Source: an uncultured Kiloniellales bacterium
Lineage (GTDB): Bacteria > Pseudomonadota > Alphaproteobacteria > Kiloniellales > JAKSDN01
DNA length: 9,334 nucleotides
Assembly (NCBI GenBank): GCA_947259625.1
Contig: CAMYMY010000115.1
Location: forward strand, 1-9,334
Direction of reading: 5' to 3'
The notes under the pieces were generated by a model. That model ran no database searches. It worked only from the letters and a program-made list of their open reading frames with translations, and was not told the origin of the DNA. This document shows positions 5,242 through 9,334 of the stretch, piece after piece. Numbering within the stretch: the first letter of the stretch is position 1; each line of letters begins with the position of its first letter. The position numbers were made by a program, and so were the translations under genes.

Positions 5242-8200
5242 CGGAAGCCCCCCAAGGCGCTTGGGCGGAAGGGATTGGCAACGCTCGAGGCCCGCAGCTC
5301 GAAGACCGCAGTCTGGCCCTGGACGTCGAAGGTCACCTTGAAGCGGTCCGCCATGTCGGTCGAGCCGACCTTGGCCTTGTCGAGCAGGCGGAACAGGGCC
5401 CAGGGCCCCTCGGCGCTGATGCTGGACGACTGGGTGCCGCCGAGCGGCGTGAACACGAGCCGGGCCCGGCTCGCGCCGCTGGGCGGCGGCCACTGCATGC
5501 TCTGCAGGCGCGTCGGCCCGTGGCGGTAGGTGAGCCGCTGATCGCCGAGCTCGAGCAGCACCTGACGGGCCGACTTGTCGAGGCCCAGAGGTCGAATCTG
5601 GAAAACCACCTGCGGCTGCGCCGCGCCGCCGGCGAAGAACGCCTCCTTGATGCGCGCCGCCTTCTCGAACTGTCTGAGCGTGCCCTCGGAGATGGCGATC
5701 TTCGCGCCGGCGCTCGAGAGCGGCCGCCAGGGCCGGACCGAGGTATCGATATAGGGCTTCAGGTGCGTGGAGAAGAAAGCGGCGACCTTGCCCTGCGGGC
5801 CGAAATAACTCGAAAAGTCGTTCAGGTTGACGTCCTGGGCACTGTTCCTCGCCAAGGGATAGCGGTTGGCCAGCGCGCTACGGCAGTAGGGGGCGATATC
5901 GGCGGTCCAGATGTTGTTGAGCCGGTTCTTCACCGAGCCCATGGTGACCAGCGAGCTTTCTTCCGCCAGCCTGCGCAACCATCTGGCAAGCGGCTCGGGC
6001 TGGCGCTCGGCCTCCAGGCGGACGCGCGCGATGGCATCGACCGAGCCCGGCGGTGCGAGCGTGGCACCGCCGCCGCGCGCCGCGCTCAGGTGCACGTAGA
6101 GGTCGTTCAGGGTGTCCAGGACGCGGCCGATCGGTGGTGGACTGTCGCTGCTTCCCTTGACCAGCGTGTGGATCCGCTCGAAGCGGCGGTCGACAACGCT
6201 GGACGCGTCCTTGTCCGGCACGAGCTCCTCGGAGCCCGGGGCCATAGCGAGCAGCTTGCCGAGTCGGTCCCTCATTTCCTTGAGCTTGTCCGAGGCCTCG
6301 GCCACCACGCCGACGTCGATCGGTGATTTGGACAGCCTGGTCTCCTCGGCCACCGCCTTGAGAAAGCCCTTGATCGGCGACTCTATGGACGAAAGGACGT
6401 TCATCGCGTTGGCCGCCTCGCCGAAGCTTCGGAACCGGACGATGTCGACATCGGCCAGGAAGCTCTCCCACTGCCGTACATACTCGGCGAAATAGAGGTC
6501 GGTGACATAGCGCTCGAGCGCGGGCAGGTCGGTTTCGCCGGGAGTTTGGCTGTGCTCGGTGCCGATGACCCAGGTTTCCGCGACCGCGACACGCGCCAGT
6601 TCGGGCAGCTTGACGAGAAAAGCGTCCTTGTAGCCCTTGTAGGTAAACAGCCCGGGAATACCCTTGGTCATCAACTCGCCGCTGCGGCGCCTGAAGTAGC
6701 GCCCGCCATCGCCTATCTTGTCGGTGACCCGCCAGTCATCGAGGCCGTCCGACATGGCCTCGCGCTTGACCTGCCCGTAGAGCCGTTCGGCCAGCGGCCG
6801 CCGGGCCAGGATCTCCCGTGCCTGGGTGACCAGCGTTGCGTTCAGCGACGGCGGTACCAAATCGCCCTCCATCAGAGCCGCCAAGTGCGTTTGGAACTGC
6901 TCGCGCAAGGGCTCGTTGGCGGCGCCCGGCAGGCGAGCGCCCCAATCCAGCGAAACCCAGAGCTGTACGAACTCGCGGTCGAGGACCTTGGGGTTGCCCA
7001 TCATCAGGTAGGCCTTGAGCGCCTCGTAGAGGATGTCGGAGCGCTCGACATAGAGGCGCATCTGGTCTTCCAGGCCTTCCATAACACGCGGCAGAAGGAT
7101 GGTCTGGAACGCCCTGCGATAGGCGCCTTGGGCGGCCGCCCCGAGCTTGTCGCCCTGATACAGGCCAAGACCCATCATCATCGGCACCGACTTGTCCCGA
7201 TCATCGTAACCGCCGGGCAGCGCGCGAAGCGCATTGAGCGGCATCAGCATCTCCTCCACCGAACCGCTGCCGGCAGCCAACGCCTCGGCCAGCTGTTCGT
7301 ACTCCTGGACCTGGGTCTCCGTCTCGCCAATGTAGTTCTGATTGCGCAGGTAGCTGGTCGACCAGGCCGCCGCCAGCAGGACCACGAGCGCGGCCGCTCC
7401 GGCATAGGCGGCGCGCTGGAACCAGACGCGATACTGGTGCAGCAGCCCGGTATGGCCGACCAGATCGGCCTCCTGGAACACGACGTCGCGCAGCAGGCGG
7501 GTCAGGAAGTAGCTCCGCCCCGGGCCGCTGAACGCAGGCATGACTTGGCGGTCCAGCCCGAAGGTCCCGGATATCGAGCTGATCACCCGGTCGATTGGAG
7601 TTCCCTCCTGGGTCCCACTGGAGAAATAGATACCGCGCAGCAGGCAGGGCTCCTCGAATCGGCTCGGCTGGAAGGTTTCTGCCAGGAAGTCCTGGATCGA
7701 TCCCTTGAGTGCCGCCATCTGCTGGGTAAAGCCTTGGATCGCGCCACGCCGGTTGATGTCCCGTTCCTGATCGAGACGCGTGATCAGCCTGCCATCGAGG
7801 CGCTCCATGATCGCGTCGTACTCGGCTCCGAAGTCGGCGATGACGCCGCTCGGATTCTCTGATGTGGCGATCGGAAAGGTGAGGCCCCAGACCTGGCCGC
7901 GCTCCTCGCGGCCCAGATCGTCGAAGAACTCGATGAAGCCCGCGACCAGGTCGCACTTCGTCAGCACGACGTAGACCGGAACCTTGACCTTGAGCTCGTT
8001 GGCCAGTTCCTGCAGCCGTTGGCGGACGGCGACGGCGTGCAGCCGCCGTTCCTCTTCGCCCTGCCGGGCCATGTCGTCCAGGCTGAAGGCGACGATGATG
8101 CCGTCGACCGGGCGGCGCCGGCGGTGCTTCTTCAGCAGCTGAAGGAACCCGGTCCAGGCCGCGCTGTCGACCGTCCGGTCGCTGTCCTGCGTGGTGTAGC

Positions 8201-8771
8201 GGCCGGCTGTGTCTAGCAACACGGCCTCGTCGGTGAACCACCAGTCGCAGTTCCGGGTGCCGCCGACGCCGCGGATACGGACGTCCTCGCCGCCTGTTTG
8301 ACCTGACAGGGGGAACTTCAGGCCCGAGTTCTTCAACGCGGTCGTCTTGCCGGCGCCCGGCGGCCCGATGATCAGGTACCAGGGCAGCTGATAGAGCTGG
8401 CGTCTACGCCCCTTGCCGCCCAGCTTCGCCCTCTTGAGGACCGCCAGCGACTCCCGGAACCGCTCGCGCAGGACCGCCAGCTCTTCCTCCGAGGCCTGGC
8501 CGTCCGCGCCCTCCTCCGGGCCGGAGGCCAGGCTCTCGATTACCTTGGCATTGGTCTGCCTGGCGCGGATCGCCGTCCAAATCGCCTTGACGGCCCAGAT
8601 CAGGACGATGGTGACGATGATCGCCAGCCGGGCCTCGGCGCTGGCCAGGGGCTCCCATCCCGCGAAGGCGATCAAGGGGCCGACGAACCAGATCAGGAGG
8701 CCAAGAAGAATGAGCCCGAGGATCGAAATGACCCAGCGGTTCAGCAGCCATCCAAACAGGCGTTTCAGCAT
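5223..8771 (-). CDS. tssM: TssM (IcmF), inner-membrane component of the T6SS membrane complex
   Basis: The full-length protein is 1182 residues. Two N-terminal membrane helices lie at about 14-36 and 50-68. A cytoplasmic NTPase-like domain follows with an intact Walker A GPPGAGKT (136-143), LLDTAG (185-190) and a GTPase-style TKCD (271-274). Next come the family block LRGIYFSSGTQEGTPIDR (378-395) and YFLTRLLRDVVFQEADLVG (421-439). A third membrane helix (about 454-470) leads to the large periplasmic part. The C-terminus carries the TssM signature: WPPPSG from 1094, EGPWALFRLLD around 1121-1131 and ANPF near 1165-1168. TssM joins TssL in the inner membrane to TssJ in the outer membrane and spans the periplasm. 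ATG 8771 is chosen for AAAGG 8 bases upstream (8784-8780) and because the first membrane helix follows at once; the open frame upstream to 9092 overlaps tssL and is not coding. It overlaps tagF downstream. Confidence 0.96.
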   Translation of the reverse strand: MLKRLFGWLLNRWVISILGLILLGLLIWFVGPLIAFAGWEPLASAEARLAIIVTIVLIWAVKAIWTAIRARQTNAKVIESLASGPEEGADGQASEEELAVLRERFRESLAVLKRAKLGGKGRRRQLYQLPWYLIIGPPGAGKTTALKNSGLKFPLSGQTGGEDVRIRGVGGTRNCDWWFTDEAVLLDTAGRYTTQDSDRTVDSAAWTGFLQLLKKHRRRRPVDGIIVAFSLDDMARQGEEERRLHAVAVRQRLQELANELKVKVPVYVVLTKCDLVAGFIEFFDDLGREERGQVWGLTFPIATSENPSGVIADFGAEYDAIMERLDGRLITRLDQERDINRRGAIQGFTQQMAALKGSIQDFLAETFQPSRFEEPCLLRGIYFSSGTQEGTPIDRVISSISGTFGLDRQVMPAFSGPGRSYFLTRLLRDVVFQEADLVGHTGLLHQYRVWFQRAAYAGAAALVVLLAAAWSTSYLRNQNYIGETETQVQEYEQLAEALAAGSGSVEEMLMPLNALRALPGGYDDRDKSVPMMMGLGLYQGDKLGAAAQGAYRRAFQTILLPRVMEGLEDQMRLYVERSDILYEALKAYLMMGNPKVLDREFVQLWVSLDWGARLPGAANEPLREQFQTHLAALMEGDLVPPSLNATLVTQAREILARRPLAERLYGQVKREAMSDGLDDWRVTDKIGDGGRYFRRRSGELMTKGIPGLFTYKGYKDAFLVKLPELARVAVAETWVIGTEHSQTPGETDLPALERYVTDLYFAEYVRQWESFLADVDIVRFRSFGEAANAMNVLSSIESPIKGFLKAVAEETRLSKSPIDVGVVAEASDKLKEMRDRLGKLLAMAPGSEELVPDKDASSVVDRRFERIHTLVKGSSDSPPPIGRVLDTLNDLYVHLSAARGGGATLAPPGSVDAIARVRLEAERQPEPLARWLRRLAEESSLVTMGSVKNRLNNIWTADIAPYCRSALANRYPLARNSAQDVNLNDFSSYFGPQGKVAAFFSTHLKPYIDTSVRPWRPLSSAGAKIAISEGTLRQFEKAARIKEAFFAGGAAQPQVVFQIRPLGLDKSARQVLLELGDQRLTYRHGPTRLQSMQWPPPSGASRARLVFTPLGGTQSSSISAEGPWALFRLLDKAKVGSTDMADRFKVTFDVQGQTAVFELRASSVANPFRPSALGGFRCLGKL

Positions 8772-8776
8772 CGCGC

Positions 8777-8887
8777 TTACCTTTCGCGAGTTTCCGGATT
8801 CCGGGCGCGCTCGCCGGCGGCCTCGCCATGGACTGTGTTGGTCTCTCTCGGTGTGGGTGCCTTGGAACGCGTCTTGCTTCCAGCCAT
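8777..8887 (-). CDS. Possible 36-residue small protein or leader peptide between tssL and tssM
   Basis: An ATG at 8887 with a perfect GGAGG (8900-8896) 8 bases upstream opens 36 codons ending in TAA (8779-8777). The product is hydrophilic and probably disordered, with eight Lys/Arg and five Glu residues, beginning MAGSKTRSKAPTP and ending with RNPETRER. There is no membrane segment or signal peptide. The AAAGG ribosome-binding site of tssM is formed by its last two codons, and only five bases separate its stop from the tssM start, so its translation could couple tssL to tssM. Third-position GC is about two thirds, lower than the neighbours, which argues against a long-conserved coding gene. 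It may be a true small protein, a coupling leader or chance. Confidence 0.4.
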   Translation of the reverse strand: MAGSKTRSKAPTPRETNTVHGEAAGERARNPETRER

Positions 8888-8895
8888 TCCCTTCG

Positions 8896-8900
8896 CCTCC
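8896..8900 (-). promoter_or_regulatory. Consensus ribosome-binding site GGAGG in the tssL-tssM gap
   Basis: GGAGG on the minus strand lies 8 bases before the ATG at 8887. It is the strongest Shine-Dalgarno match in the window, better than those of tssM or tagF, and is the main reason to take the small ORF seriously. Confidence 0.5.
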
Positions 8901-8914
8901 GAATGCCCCAGTAC

Positions 8915-9334
8915 CTAGTTCACTGGGATCTTGATCTCGATACGCCGGTTTCGCTGATGGTCTTTGGCGCTGTTGCCCGGCGCAATCAGCTCCGTGTCGG
9001 CGCGGCCTTCGGCGACCAATTTGTTCGAATTGCCTATGGATTCGGACATCAGGGCGACAACCGCCTTTGCCCGGGCGTCGGACAGGTGCCAATTGGACGG
9101 GAACTTCAACGTGCGGATCGGGATCTTGTCGGTATGACCAGTGACCAGAAGCGGTCCGGGCTCGTTCTTCAACACGTCGCCGATCTTGAGGATCACCGGA
9201 CGAAAGTCGCTCGAGACCCTGGCGCTGCCCGAGGGAAACAAGCCCTTGTTGTGGACCACGATGTTGGTCGCATAGCCCAGGTCGACCACCTCGAGCAGAC
9301 CACGGTCGACCTCCGCCTGCAGCAGGCCGCCGAT
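8915..9334 (-). CDS. tssL: TssL C-terminal OmpA-like peptidoglycan-binding domain, 5' end outside window
   Basis: The last 139 residues are present and end in TAG (8917-8915); the frame is open to the right edge. The visible part is an OmpA/MotB-type domain: GLFPSGSARVSSDF near its start, LLVTGHTDKIPI, then FPSNWHLSDARAKAVVALM, LVAEGRADTELI and the closing NRRIEIKI. GHTD and LSxxRA carry the residues that contact peptidoglycan in this fold. TssL anchors in the inner membrane through a DotU-like domain with a C-terminal membrane helix, and the evolved form carries this extra periplasmic domain to hold the complex to the cell wall. The DotU domain is not visible, so a separate TagL-type OmpA protein cannot be excluded; TssL is preferred because tssL-tssM-tagF is a common order. 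The next reading frame starts 27 bases downstream. Confidence 0.85.
   Translation of the reverse strand: MGGLLQAEVDRGLLEVVDLGYATNIVVHNKGLFPSGSARVSSDFRPVILKIGDVLKNEPGPLLVTGHTDKIPIRTLKFPSNWHLSDARAKAVVALMSESIGNSNKLVAEGRADTELIAPGNSAKDHQRNRRIEIKIPVN

Noticed and set aside
6546..7862. Open frame of 438 codons on the plus strand
   Set aside because: It lies wholly antisense within tssM, whose identity is certain, and shows no motif.
8772..9092. N-terminal extension of TssM by 107 residues
   Set aside because: It overlaps the OmpA domain of tssL in another frame and is basic low-quality sequence. The ATG at 8771 has a ribosome-binding site and is followed at once by the first membrane helix.

Overview
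The window is high-GC proteobacterial DNA carrying part of a type VI secretion system (T6SS) locus. The organism is probably an alphaproteobacterium, but this rests only on base composition and gene style and is a weak inference. No RNA gene, insertion sequence, phage gene or CRISPR array was seen.

Right half (minus strand, read from the window's right edge leftwards): the C-terminal OmpA-like part of TssL (8915-9334, 5' end outside the window), a possible 36-codon small gene (8777-8887), tssM/icmF (5223-8771) and tagF (4516-5241). tssM and tagF overlap by 19 bases, so this is one operon: envelope anchor, membrane ATPase-like scaffold and post-translational regulator. A hairpin with a T-run (4404-4427) may end it. 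A candidate promoter just beyond it could drive the next minus-strand gene, a 262-residue protein I do not recognise (3553-4341).

Left half: a HEAT-repeat T6SS-associated protein is encoded on the plus strand (2228-3517), convergent with the unknown gene. Divergent from it on the minus strand is a tight pair. A DUF2169 protein (888-1916) is followed, through a TGATG stop/start overlap, by a degenerate beta-ketoacyl-synthase-like (thiolase-fold) protein that runs off the left edge (1-888). The roughly 310-base divergent spacer holds a sigma70-like promoter whose -35 element lies inside a perfect inverted repeat, plus three further inverted repeats or hairpins.

Working model: TssL and TssM form two parts of the trans-envelope complex and TagF restrains firing. 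The DUF2169, thiolase-like and HEAT-repeat proteins look like an accessory module, probably for effector or spike loading. That model is inference from known T6SS gene neighbourhoods; the effector and PAAR/VgrG genes would lie outside the window. The least explained elements are the thiolase-like protein lacking the catalytic cysteine, the 262-residue unknown protein and the small ORF between tssL and tssM.
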